64,000 bases of DNA from Euphorbia lathyris (taxonomy: Eukaryota; Streptophyta; Magnoliopsida; Malpighiales; Euphorbiaceae), in assembly GCF_963576675.1 (NCBI RefSeq), contig NC_088913.1, positions 75,887,001 to 75,951,000 of the forward strand. The letters run 5' to 3'. Below, piece by piece: positions 22,441 to 33,860 of this stretch (position 1 is its first letter; the number at the start of each line of letters is the position of its first letter). The notes beneath the pieces were generated by a model. The model did no database searches, was not told the origin of the DNA, and was given only the letters and a program-made list of their open reading frames with translations. Made by a program: the position numbers and the translations under genes.

Positions 22441-24485
22441 ACACGTCCTAAATCTACGAAACCTAGAATGGCTGCACGCAATGCGGTTAGCATGCAACGC
22501 TCTATATGGTATGATTGCAATGATTCGTTAAGCATAGAACGCATTATAACTTAAATCTGACTCGACTGATGTACAACAAGATATAAATCTAAACAAACTA
22601 GTTAGCGAAAATCGTACATAAAGCATAATTAGATCGCAATAACATAAAGAAAATGTTAGATAACAGTCACAATTGTCACATCATCTCTCTTCCATCCTTA
22701 TTCCTCCACATACTCGATGGCCCAAGTCTCTTTCCTAGGATTTGGTTTGGGGCTCACATTGCGGTCCAGGGGACGCGTGATGCCGTCGATTATTGCGGAA
22801 AAATAAATCATCCATCAGACAATACAATTCGTTTTAACGTATCAACGTTCAGTGACTAAGATATCGACCAAATGGATAGTCCTTTTGAATAACTCATCTT
22901 TTGTTATTTCACGAGACGCATTAGTTCGGGTTTTGACTCCCTTTCGAGCATATCTCGGATTTAGACGCGGTACGAGTTATTCTTTTGGATTCAATCGTTC
23001 GACAATGATTCGTTCCCTTTCATTCGCGTGGGTTCGTGTCTCGATTTTTGGATTACAACGGGATCTTTTGGATCTATCGAGAGACGTAACCCCGGATTTA
23101 TTTAGTGATGAAGTCACTTTTTATTTTATTTTAGGGAACGGAATCATCGCGTAACGTGTTTGTTCCTAGCGTCAAGATCCGCTTGCTCGTTTTAGCTACG
23201 TGAAAAGACCGCGAGTCTTATTCGAGCGCACGATAATCTTTCGGCTAGCAACAAATTCTTATTTCTTCCAATTTATGGGATATACCATCCTAGTGTGGTT
23301 ATAGAAAATCAACGTTTCGTTTAATCGCATGCTTATTCGAAGCGAGGATATTACCGTCTTTTTCATTTAGGCACGAGTTAAGCAAACATGCAGATCGGGC
23401 CATATTTCTTGTAGTTTTGGTAACGGTCGAAATGATCGAGCCATTAGTCAAACCCACAGTCTCGTCCATATGGCGCAATTATGCGGTTTAGCTTAATTCG
23501 ACTTCGTGATTTTAAGCGGCGTATATACCCGTTTCGAGGCACGTATTCAACGGCATTGGTTCATTTTCTTTAACTACTCTCGGGATCAACATATATCGTA
23601 GATACGGAATGATTTTGGTCGTTTTTATTTTTCTTTTTCTTTTATTTTCTTAGTCACTTTCACGGATACGTCCATTTCTCCTTAGAACGACACAAGGTAT
23701 AACGTAAGAGCTCATTTTCTTTTTATTCGGAAGGGACGGGTCACGTTTATGAATCTCTTTACGTTACGACAAGGTCGTTCGAAACAGAAATGTTCTTCAT
23801 TTTCGTTTTGTCATAATCTCGTTTTATCCCAACCTATTTAAAGAATGTGAATAACAGTTATCGTTAATATAGTCTTTTGAATCGAGGTACGACTATCCCT
23901 AATATCAAATCGATTCGTACTAATACGTGCTTACGTCACAACGTGTTTCTTGAACATGTGCCTTCTTCGGGACACGGAAAGGGACCAGGCGGGTCGCACA
24001 AGTTCATTCACACGAGATGACTAAGTCGTCTTTAGTTCGAATCGTTTCGATGTTTTGGGGTAGTTTATACATCGGTTTAAGAGTATATATTAACGCATCG
24101 TTTCATTTTCTTTACCTATTTTAGGATTAGACACGTATCATGGCAATTTGAAAACACGAACTGATTCATTTATCACATCAAAAATGGTAACGGGTAATCC
24201 TATGGAAACTTCTAAGGCTACTATATGCTGACACGGCTGATCGCGGGACCTCACAGGACCGCACAAATTCGCCCCTAACGAATGGATGAGGACCCTTTGG
24301 CGCCTTACTGTAAGGGGGAACTTACACTAGCCTCTTTCGAGCGACGAATGGACTCTCGCTAGAGGTTTCGCGGAAATTACCCAAAAGGTTTGCAATAATG
24401 CTTATGAATGCATACGAAAAGAAATAATACGATCCGTCCCCGTTAAAGGCTTAATACACGCCTTCCGGAATCAAATTTCTCGCTT
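22441..24485. other. 5' leader of the 16.9-kb element next to its primer-binding site
   Basis: In the transcriptional direction this is the first 2 kb after the primer-binding site. Frames are interrupted and I recognise no protein. It contains many TTCGA/TCGAA words and no obvious tandem repeats. Confidence 0.45.
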
Positions 24486-24502
24486 CCCCAGCAGAGTCGC
24501 CA
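24486..24502 (-). promoter_or_regulatory. Primer-binding site of the 16.9-kb element
   Basis: On the minus strand, two bases after the 5' LTR, the sequence reads TGGCGACTCTGCTGGGG. This is very close to the tRNA-Arg-type primer site reported for Tat/Ogre elements, which is the main reason for the lineage call. Confidence 0.8.
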
Positions 24503-24504
24503 CT

Positions 24505-27287
24505 TGTTAGACGAGGTGCCGCGACCTAATCTCCCGGGCGGACCGGGGGGTGGACACCTCATGGCGACGTAAGCGGTGATTGGCGCCGAAAGCAACCAAT
24601 CGTGGAATCAAGCTGCTCGGCAGGACCGGAGCTCGGAGTATGGAAGAATCGCCACCCACGAATGGGAAAATGAACACCGATCCCTTGCGGGAGACCGGTG
24701 AGGGTTCGGAAAACTTAGGTACGAGCCGAGAAGGCTAGTTCCTTTTCGGAGAAAGGCTACTAGGCACCCCGACATCGCCCGGTTATGAACCACCGGCCTC
24801 ATACTCAACGTGTTAGGCGATAACAGACTAATCGCATATTTCTTTAAGTTTAAAATTCATTTGAAACCTTTTCTTTCTCGTTTTGAAAACCGTTTTGAGC
24901 ATATATTATTGAAAGCCATTTTGGTAAAGAATCACCCATTTACATCAGTTCAAAATACATAGGAGAGAGAGGGGGGGGGGAGAAGAAAGAATTGATTTGT
25001 TTACAATGTGATTTATGCTTCGTATTACACACTAACTCTAAACTAAACTCACTTCCCAAAAATGAGTTTATTTACATGGTTCGTACCTTAATCACCATTG
25101 GAACGATTTAGGTACGTTTCAAAACCCCGTTTAATGACGTTCACTCGAATCGCCGTTGGAACGACTCGAGCGTTGGAAATATTGAGATAAAAGTTTTAAC
25201 AAGAAAACGTGATTAAGCATACAAGTCAATTTATTTTGTTCAAAAAAAACATTTAGTTAAGAAAACAATTCAAAAACTCTATTATTTACAATTAAAAGCA
25301 ATTTTAATTACAAGATTCGCTTAATCCGTCGTTGGAACGAATTAAGGTTTTAAAACGTGATGTTTTAAGAAATGGTTTAAAAATGTCAAGAAAACGTTAT
25401 TTACACTTTAGGAATATCTAGAAAACTTTAAGTTTAAATAAGCAAATTAAACTCTTTTTTTTGTGATTTTACTTTCCCCTTTTCACTCAATTAACCTTTA
25501 ACATTATCATAATTGCAACCATAAACCAACTAAACCAAAATTCCTCAATTGAAAACCAATTTAAAACCATGTCCCCAAATGCCAAAAAGAATAAGGAAGA
25601 ATATGTACATATATACATATATATATTTTTAGATAAAAATAATGATATACATATAACTTTGAAAACCAAGCAAAGAATACCTTATAGTATAGCTAAGTAT
25701 ATGTATAATAATGAAAATAACACTAAGTATGATATATTATAATCAAAACATGTAAAAATGATGAGGCAAGTTCACAAATAAGAAAATAACCTTTGATTCA
25801 AAAACGATATTTACATCATAACCCAAAAAACCAATTAATCATCCCAAAAGTCACAAAAACTATACATATATACTTATATAATTTACAAAACCAAATCAAT
25901 ATAAGTTAAATTTCTAACATAACATAAATAGACATATAATATGTTGATAATAATTATATAAACCGAAAATATATTTATCAAGTATTTTACATAATTAAAT
26001 AGAGATATACTTAAGAAGAAACGTCAAAAAGATAAGAAAAAGACTCAAAAATGGGTATTTAAGGTTCCAGCAGCTTTACCGACGGAAAATCCGTCGGTAA
26101 ACAGCTATTAGAGACAGAAAATATAGAATTACAGAAACAGTCCACAACTTTCCAGATTTATTCAAAAGCTTTAGATTAGATCTATTCTATCGTTTTGGAC
26201 TTCCGAACTACCAAAAATGGATCATAGTCTATAACGGAGGTTCCTAAAACGACGTTTTTATTTTAAAACGTTATTTTGAAATATTTTTAAAACTTATAAT
26301 TACAACGTTTTTAATACCCGAACTACCTTTGAATCGGATCACGGTTCGTATTGGGATATTAAAACGAGCTTTTTATTTTAAAACAAAACCGAACGTTTAT
26401 CTAATACGAGACGAAAATTAAATAAATACGAAAAATTAAGTAAAACGTGATAAATAAATAAATAACTAAATAAATAAAATTATAACATAAAAATAAATAA
26501 ATAAAGGAAATAAATTAAATAAAATAAAACGAGTCTAGTCCTCGGATAATACCTCAAGATCGGTATCTGACAGTCGAAGTCGGTCGATTCCACGAGTTGT
26601 GATTTTCCGGTTTTTTGTGTTTTTCGTCTTTTTAGTAAAAATTTTAACTTTTGTGAAATTCGGACTTTTTGAGAAAAAAAATATTTTTCTCAAAAAAATT
26701 CACTCTCTCTCTAAAAATGTTTAGAGTGAGAAAGCTCTCCAAAAATTCCTCCCCTTTCTTGCATGGGGATCCGTGCCTTAAATAGGCAACGGGTCCCGAA
26801 AAATTTTGGGCGACGCCCAACTAAGATTGGGTGTCGCCCAAAACAGGTTGGGCGAACGCCCAACTATCGTTGGGCGCGCGCGCCCAACTGATGTTGGGCG
26901 TTCGCCCGACGGCTGCCGGGCGTGCGCGCCCAGCGGCCGTCGGGCGTGCGCCCGTGCTATTGGACGCGCGCGCCCAACGGTCGTCGAGCCCGCGTCGCCG
27001 GACGTGCGCGCCCCGCGGACATCGAGCGCACGCCCCGCGCTGTCGGACGTGCGTCCAACTGTCGTCGGACACACGTCGGTTGCCGCTAGGCGCTCGCACC
27101 ACGTCGCTGAGCGCTCGCGGGCCGTCCACTTGACGACCGCGATTTCCGTTGACTTTTCCTTTCTTTCTTTTTCTTATTATATATTTTTCTTCTCTCTTTT
27201 TTTTTTTAAAAAAAATTTTCCGGAACCAACCGCTTCGACCGCTTTGTTACAGGTTTTCGTCACAGGTCCTCCGACTCGGTGTCTACA
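24505..27287 (-). repeat. 5' LTR of the 16.9-kb element (right in the window)
   Basis: 2,783 bp, homologous along its length to 10346-13143. In the first roughly 340 bp I count 13 substitutions against the other LTR, 12 of them transitions; later parts are more similar. A poly-G stretch at about 24971 and the palindrome field differ by small indels. Confidence 0.93.
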
Positions 27288-27292
27288 GTAAG

Positions 27293-28705
27293 GTTGTAAC
27301 GTCCTTTCTTAGTTTCTTTGACTCAGATTGGACCTCCGTGACAAACTTATGCATTATTTGCATGTTGCTATGTAAATCTGAATTGTCTTGGAGGAGATAT
27401 CGGAGGTCACTCAGCTTGACCTCTTCAATCTCGTCACATCGCCTGCTGAGTGATTTTATTTTCTTGTTACATTTCTTGGTTAGTGTGTATAAATCACTCA
27501 GGGCATTTACCATCTCATTTCTAAGCAAGAGTAAAGAATGTTACCTCATTGTTGTGTTCCTCCTGGTCAGTTTCATCGGAGAGGTCAGCTTGCTCAGATT
27601 GAGAATGGTCAGCATCATCAGCCATGAAACATATGTTGGCTGTTTCAGTTGCATCAGCTTCAGATGAGGTTGACTCATCACTGTCGCTCCATGTTGCTAC
27701 CATAGCCTTTTTTCTTCCCTTCTTCTCTTTCTTGAGGTTGGGACAGCTTGACTTGATGTGCCCAGTTTGGTGGCACTCAAAGTATGTGACAGACTTGGAA
27801 CTGTCCTTCTTGTATTTGTCACTGGACTCAGCTTTGTACCCGTCACTTCTTCTGAATGGTCTTTTGCTGTTTCTGTCACTTCTTCTGAACAGCTTCTTCA
27901 TCTTTCGTGTAAACATGGCCATTTCCTTATCGTCTGATGAGTCAGCTTCGGTTGAGTCAGCTTTCATGACAAGTGACTTTTGTTTCTTGTCTTCTAACTT
28001 TTCTTTCTCTTTAGCTTCAAAGTTTTGCATTGAGATCTCATGAGTCAGCAGAGATCCAATTAGCTCGTCATACTTGTATGTAGTCAGGTCCTGAGCTTCT
28101 TCTACTGTAGTTTTCTTAGCTTGCCAGCTCTTAAGTAAGCTTCTCAAGATTTTCTTCACTTGTTCTTCTTCGGTGAAGTTCTTGCCGAGTCTTTTTAGTT
28201 CATTTATAATATTAGTGAATCTAGCATTCATGCTGGAGATGTCCTCATTGTCGTTCATTTCGAACAGCTCATACAATCTCATGTGTCGATTCACCTTTGA
28301 CTCTTTGACTTTGCTTGTGCCTTCATAGGTTACCTCGAGCTTCTTCCAAATTTCCTGTGCTGACTCAAAACCTGATATTTTATTGTATTCTGCAGCATCT
28401 AGATCACAGTGAAGCATATTGATAGCCGAAGCATTATTTTGCAATTTTTTAAGGTCATCTTCTGACCACTCAGTTTCACTCTTAACAACTTTTACATTGT
28501 CAACAGTTTTGTATGGCACATATGGGCCTTGAACAATTACAAGCCACGCACTCATGTTTGTAGCTTGAATAAAGTTCTTCATCCTATTCTTCCAGAACGT
28601 ATAGTTGGATCCAAAGAATAGGGGAGGCCGACTAATAGATAACCCCTCAGGGAGTATCTGTGTCGTTTGGTTCCCTAGAAGGAAACGAGTGTTGTTCTCA
28701 GCCAT
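27293..28705 (-). pseudogene. Copia gag (SIRE-like element)
   Basis: The ATG is at 28703-28705, 48 bp inside the primer-binding site. The protein opens with MAENNTRFLLGNQ, followed by a UBN2-type gag domain (FFGSNYTFWKNRMKNFI, then LGKNFTEEEQVKKILRSL). A zinc knuckle at about residue 310 reads YFECHQTGHIKSSC, where the first Cys has become Tyr. An acidic Ser/Asp/Glu tail follows, and after a stop near 27521 a coiled-coil-like stretch (SESKKLRKDVTTL) runs into the GTAAG duplication and continues at 10340 toward the three further knuckles. Gag would form the particle and bind RNA. The stop and the lost Cys indicate decay. Confidence 0.92.
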
Positions 28706-28752
28706 TTATGGGGATCCGCTCAAGATAGTTATATCTTAGAGTAGTGAGCTTA

Positions 28753-28765
28753 GGCTCTGATACCA
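28753..28765 (-). promoter_or_regulatory. Primer-binding site of the copia element
   Basis: On the minus strand TGGTATCAGAGCC lies two bases after the LTR. This is the standard initiator-Met tRNA site of plant Ty1/copia elements. Confidence 0.93.
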
Positions 28766-28767
28766 CT

Positions 28768-29054
28768 TGTTGGTCCCGTATGATTAGTTCCAAGGGGGGG
28801 TTAGGAACTAATGTAACTTTTTCGCTAATTTAATTATACTGATTTAATAATTTTGATGAGTTTGTTAACTCTGCTTTTGGTCAGCACGGCCGATCTTGAT
28901 GTAAGACATCTTTGGTCAGATGTTGATTAAGGTTGTTTTACTTGTGAGTTGGGAATTGACACTTTCCGTGGTCAGCTTCCAACTCAGCACTCTAATTTAC
29001 TCAGTATCAGCTTAAATGATTTATATGCTGAGTAAATTCAACAGACAACACATG

Positions 29055-29113
<59 letters not shown>

Positions 29114-30356
29114 AGAGAGTTAGAAATTACTCAGTACGACTTATCCTGGTTCGGCCTCTCCGCCTACGTCCAGTCCCCAGAGTCCTCCGAGCTTTTAGAA
29201 TCCAATACTGAGCTCTTTAAAGGTAGAGCACAAACCGTTTACAAGGCAGTTGAATATGCAAGAGTACCGTCCTCTATTCTTCTACTCAACCCCTACTAAG
29301 CACCACACCCCAGTACTTAGATTTCTCTACCACTGAATGTTTACAACTAAACACTCAGCACAACACTCTCAATATCACTATTGATACAATTTGTTCTTTT
29401 TCAAATGAAGAACACTTTAGATGATTACAAACAATCATTCTAGCATTTACACAGGAATAGAAAATGGGTGTAAGATCTCTTTCTTGTTTTTGAGTGCTTT
29501 TGAACTTGTATTTTTCTCTCTTGTACTTTTCTTATTGTCCTTCGGCCATGATCCAAGGCTTTTGATTGTCCTTATATAGACGAAAATCTGGAGGTGGATC
29601 ATTTGAAATGATTTAACCGTTAAGTCCAAAACGGCTCTTTTGGGAGACAACTTCTAGTCAGCTTCAGGTGTCAGGCCAATCCTGTCTTCTGATTTCTTTA
29701 GACGTCAGATTTGTCTTCTTGCTGCAGATGTTGTCTTCTTGTGACAGTTTGTCTTTTAGCTAATTTCAGTTGTCCCATGTCTCTCGAAATTGACTTTTGC
29801 ATAATTCCGAGATTTCTATTATTGGTGCAGACAGTTGTTGGATTTGTCTTTTAGCTAACGGAACACTTGTGAATTACTAAGCTTTACTCCGATGATTTGT
29901 CGGCCAGTTTTCATACTAAGTTCTACTCACTCAGCTTCACTCTGATAGAACCTGTCATTGTTTGCTTGCCAAACTTCCTGCTGAGTATTCTTTCACTCAG
30001 CTTTCCTAGGTCAGCTTCGTTCCGTAAGACTTTTGTTTAAGAAAACAGAGTTCTCTTCCTTGATGTTGAGTTCCAATCTTCACTTAGCTTCTTTGACCCG
30101 CTTCATTCTTCAGCTGTTGTACAAAGGATGACTTTATCTTTTCTTATGCCGAGTTGCCCTTCACTCAGCTTGTGTTCTCATGCTGACTTGATCCTGTCTT
30201 ATTCTTTATTTCTTTTTGCATTTATATTTATACTCAATATGAACAAACATATTAGTACAATTAAATCAAAGCACTTAAATTTAATTGTCTCTTTAATCAT
30301 GGATTAAACTTAAATGATTTTGTGAAATCAAAATCTTGTGGAAAGGTGTTTCAACA
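28768..30356 (-). repeat. 5' LTR of the SIRE-like copia element
   Basis: 1,589 bp, with TGTTGGTCCC at the inner end and TTTCAACA at the outer end (TGTT...AACA in both directions). The flanking bases GTATT (30357-30361) should be the target duplication; its partner is outside the window. It contains an (AT)n run at about 29058-29111 and many CTCAGC/GTCAGC words. The outer boundary was placed by the gag frame of the disrupted Athila-like element and the TGTTGAAACACC start. Confidence 0.8.
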
Positions 30357-30735
30357 GTATTTGCACACATAAGAAATTTATCAAGATGTTCGTTAGGATT
30401 TTCGTGAAGTTCCCCTCCAAATTGCCCAAGTTGTTGGATCAATTGGATCATGCTTGTCTTGATCTGAGTGTTGGTCGGAATGGTTGGGGGCAACGATCCC
30501 ATTGCAGTTCTTTGGCCTATGTGGGGCCAAAATCTCCATCACCGTTCTTGTGTTTTTGCCTCCTCCATTTTGGCGGATGTTGTTTGCAGTTTGGTTGGGT
30601 TGCCTTTGGTTGTTCTCGGGCTGGTTGGTTTCATTATTGATATTTTCCATCTTCTCTCTCCTGATCCTACAAAGAGTACGTTCAATTTCTAAATCAATAG
30701 GAATAAGAGTATCACTCCGAGATCGGGTGAGCATA
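30357..30735 (-). pseudogene. Athila/Tat-like Ty3/gypsy gag fragment interrupted by the copia element
   Basis: The frame starts at 30734 (MLTRSRSDT, then IDLEIERTLCRIRREK) and, after a frameshift near 30490-30500, continues as IQQLGQFGGELHENPNEHLD and FLMCANT. The last phrase is a conserved gypsy gag motif that ends exactly at the copia LTR. The rest of gag must lie left of the copia element, outside the window. Confidence 0.8.
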
Positions 30736-30862
30736 AACTAAAGAAAATATAAATACAAAAAGAATGTTGTTAGTAAAAAGAGTATATATAAACAATTTAT
30801 ACAAAAAGAATGCTTAGACTAACAATAAAACTTTTTTGTCTAATATTACAAGAACATATAAA

Positions 30863-30880
30863 TCCCCCGCAACGACGCCA
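30863..30880 (-). promoter_or_regulatory. Primer-binding site of the Athila-like element
   Basis: The minus strand reads TGGCGTCGTTGCGGGGGA, two mismatches from the tRNA-Asp-type site usual for Athila elements. It lies about 130 bp before the gag start. Confidence 0.7.
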
Positions 30881-30886
30881 AAAACT

Positions 30887-31130
30887 TGACGGCGTGCCTA
30901 CGGCCGGCTTTTATCCCGATCCTGCAAAACACGACTACGAACATTGAGATTACTTGATTCTTTATTTCTCTAAAATTAATAAAAAAGGAATGAAAAATTA
31001 TCAAAAGTGCAATTTTTATTATTATTTTATTATTTATTCAAAACACACTTATTTTTTAATTAAACTTAATTATTAGCTCAAAATAAACCGTAAATCACGC
31101 TAAAAAGATAGGGACAAAACGTCCATATCA
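30887..31130 (-). repeat. LTR remnant of the Athila-like element
   Basis: The sequence starting TGACGGCGTGCC, five to six bases beyond the primer-binding site, is where the 5' LTR should end in the transcriptional direction. The outer boundary cannot be placed; the DNA becomes AT-rich and unidentifiable by about 31130. Confidence 0.45.
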
Positions 31131-31487
31131 GTTACATAGATTGTTACGCATTCTGTTAATACCTTTTGAGGTGGCAGATCTTTTGGTACAACATAATCCT
31201 CCAATGAGAGTCTATCACGTTGTAAAATTTTATTGTTTATGTGTTCATACGAGACATTTGATTTGTATATCATGAGTCGGGCCTTTACCTACATTTCGAT
31301 TAGCCAAATTTCCTTAAAGTATGAGACTCTGTTTGATATATCTTGATTCACATATTTGGATTTAGGACTGCGAAATATTAAATAAACAATTTAGGAAGTT
31401 AATGTTTCAACTGTTATTATTATTTTTTTTAGCAATCCAAAGGATTGAGAGAAAAAATTAAAAAAAATCTAATAAATATATAAAATA
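31131..31487. other. Unassigned AT-rich DNA
   Basis: Could be more of the Athila-like LTR or older decayed DNA. No gene or repeat boundary is seen. Confidence 0.3.
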
Positions 31488-31735
31488 CTCCATATTTTTC
31501 ACAATACATGTCTTTTAAAGTTAAGAAAATTAATAGATTTTAACTAAAAGACTTTGTTACTCTTGTATTAATTGCATCCGCTAATTAATTTTTATCTATT
31601 CCCAAAGTAAAACGTCAATTTAAATGAGGTATATTTGGTAAAAATCAATTAATGTGTATGGATTGAATCAAAGTGACATGTATTATTGAATAAAAAAATT
31701 TATCTAGAAAGACATGTATTGTGGAACAGAGGGAG
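31488..31735. mobile_element. Stowaway-like (Tc1/mariner) MITE
   Basis: 248 bp with inverted ends: CTCCATATTTTTCACAATAC on the left and, on the other strand, CTCCCTCTGTTCCACAATAC on the right, flanked by TA on both sides (31486-31487, 31736-31737). CTCCCTC termini and a TA target are the Stowaway signature. Confidence 0.8.
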
Positions 31736-32235
31736 TACCACATTCTTTATTTTATTTTTCATTTTATGTTGTTTTATGGTACACATCTTTCACAAAATAA
31801 ACTTGTATTGTTTTTAATAAATATTTTAAAAATACATCAAATAGTTGGTGATATTTGTAAATCTACTGAATGCAACGATGATATTGAACTTGAAGTACCT
31901 GAACGGAATGAGCAAACAGTAAGAGAAGCGCTGTCAGTAAGATACTTAGAGAAAGTAGAGAGATTTGAAAGCAAAGTGTTTGAATATGTGGTTTCGTACC
32001 TTGTGACGTCTTAAGACGAGCTATTTATAGATAACGGGAACGTACCTGTCATTGAGTGACCTTTTCACGCGTGAGTCGTTGATTGGCTCATGCTCCGTGC
32101 TCCTTTCCCTTTTCCGTATTCTATGGTACAATATCGAGACTATGAGCGTATTTTTGGAATCTAGTGTTGATATTAGTTACGTATCCAGTTAGTTTTGCTT
32201 TATTTTTGAAGTTTATTATTGGCACACATGTCCAG

Positions 32236-32880
32236 ATCCAAATCTTAATTTTATAGTATGAGGCTATTTGTTTACTGCTTTTAGAGCTGCCTTTTGCTGA
32301 TTGATATTAAAGAACAGAGTGTTTGCTGTTTGGTTAAAATTTAAGAGAAGCTGCTGATTGGTGTTTCAATGGAAAAAGCTGTTGTTTCGTCTCAAATACC
32401 CTTACAAAACCAATCACTAAAACCCTCAACTTCTCCTCACAGGTTTTGTTTGTTTCTTTTTTTTCTTTTTCTCTTCTTGTAATCTAATAAAATTTTGTTT
32501 TCTAATTTGCTTCTTTTTTAACTGAATTATTTTCAACGGTGGATTTTGTTTTTTTCTGCTATTTTATTGGTTTTATTTAACAAAAATTATAATATTTTTT
32601 TTATAACAGTTTAGATTTCAATATACATATGTTTATGGAAAATTAAAGTTATTTATAAATTTTTTATGATTATTGTAATTTTTATTTAATAATTTAAATT
32701 ATTTTTATTTATAATTAAATTTATATATTATTATTTCTTGATTAATTTAAAACATGTGCATATTAGTCATTTTACATGCTAACAGTAATAGGTAATTTTA
32801 CCAAACACTAATAATCAACACTAACAGCAACAGCAAACTGTAAACAGTAAATAAGAGCAGGTGAAACAAACCAACCCTAT
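32236..32880. mobile_element. Possible degenerate MITE with inverted ends
   Basis: The left side (about 32263-32370, TTTGTTTACTGCTTTTAGAG, TTTGCTGTTTGG) and the right side (about 32765-32880, which on the other strand reads GGTTTGTTTCACCTGCTC and TTTGCTGTTGCTG) look like eroded inverted repeats around an AT-rich centre. No target duplication is visible. Confidence 0.4.
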
Positions 32881-33144
32881 ATTTGTTGGTGTAATTTTTT
32901 AAATTTTAGAGAATTTTAAGTCTGATATTTTATTTTTTTGTGGCTTACATTTTTTTTTTCTAAAATATACTGTAGTATTTTTGAAAAAGCAAACACAAAC
33001 TAAATTTGAATTTTTTAATAATTAAATTTGAGTTTTACTACGACACTTTTTCGTTTTTATCCAAAATAAATTTAATCTGCATGGTCATTTAATAATTAAA
33101 AGTATTTACATTAGTCAGTAAATCTATTAAATTAAACACCAAAA

Positions 33145-33860
33145 AGAGTGGTAAGCATGTTTGCAAATAGCGGCGGCGGCTGCAGATGAGAAAAACAAGC
33201 GAGCTCTGGCCCAGGACTGCGATGGAAGATAGATTCTAAAAACGTATCCAAATCCACCACCTCACCAAGAAATATCAGCAGAAGCACGAAACTTCCTCGA
33301 CATAAAGACAATAAACTAGAATTTGGTGGTCAAATACTTCACTCACTCACAACAATGATAATTGGTACTTTTTCTTTTTTATTTCATTGGTTGATTTTTG
33401 CATCTCATTCTGTAAAATTGTAGAAATCTGTGCATCCGATTGGTTTATTTACCTGTTTGGATGTAGAATTATCCGATTGATTGATCATGGATCTTTTGAC
33501 TTTGATGAAGTTCCTGATTGTGAGTTAGCTCGAGGCATATCTTGATTGAGTGATAATTTTTGGATGGATGGTAAATTAATCTGTAGATTTAGTTTGTAGT
33601 GAAGATATAATAGCTAGATCTTGGTAAGTTAATGTGTAATTCCTGATGGTTATTACTTACCCATTTGTTGTGTTTTTAATTAATGTGACAGGGCAAAGAG
33701 TGGGGAGATGTAGTTGTTGGAAACTGCTGGCGTGATTGAAGCGTCAGCTTCTGTGGTTTGTGCTCTGATTCAACTTCTGAACTTTGATTAACTGAGATCC
33801 TTGAAGTTTTTTGCCCCATTGTACTTGAGCTGCTAATTGATTGTTAGCTAGACTGGAAAC
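33145..33860 (+). promoter_or_regulatory. Likely 5' untranslated region of the HAD-like gene
   Basis: Begins with a less AT-rich block containing a CGG run (33172-33180) and a purine-rich stretch. A pyrimidine tract and CAG acceptor-like site near 33690 could end a 5' UTR intron. Exact transcript boundaries cannot be read from sequence alone. Confidence 0.4.

Larger units (their letters stand above)
10346..27287 (-). mobile_element. 16.9-kb gag-only Tat/Ogre-like LTR retrotransposon (LARD / TR-GAG type)
   Basis: Two LTRs of about 2.8 kb (10346-13143 and 24505-27287) have TGT...ACA ends, and a perfect 5-bp duplication GTAAG flanks the whole (10341-10345 and 27288-27292). The primer-binding site beside the right LTR and the purine tract beside the left LTR set the direction as minus. 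The roughly 11.4-kb interior contains a gag-like frame (16556-17365) but no protease, RT or integrase that I can recognise. It would need a partner element to move. The rest of the interior is repeat-rich: a hairpin-motif field (about 17600-22440), an 85-bp triplication and a 39-bp array. Confidence 0.92.
1..30356 (-). mobile_element. SIRE-like Ty1/copia retrotransposon, truncated by the window edge and split by three insertions
   Basis: All parts of one copia element lie on the minus strand, in the order expected for transcription from right to left: LTR, Met-type primer-binding site, gag, zinc knuckles, protease, integrase, RT-RNase H and an extra ORF. The parts join without loss once the CACTA element (3426-7213), the solo LTR (7642-9159) and the 16.9-kb element (10346-27287) are removed, because each is bounded by an exact target-site duplication. 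An extra ORF after pol is known in the SIRE/Maximus lineage, so I assign it there by inference. The 3' LTR lies left of the window. Several in-frame stops show that it is dead. It was inserted into an Athila-like gag at 30357. Confidence 0.9.

Noticed and set aside
18085..22444. Many small minus-strand frames in the dyad field
   Set aside because: They are short, overlap in several frames and share only the repeat text. Not proteins.
29111..29299. Small plus-strand frame in the copia LTR
   Set aside because: It lies fully within the LTR and begins at a microsatellite edge; no family is recognised.
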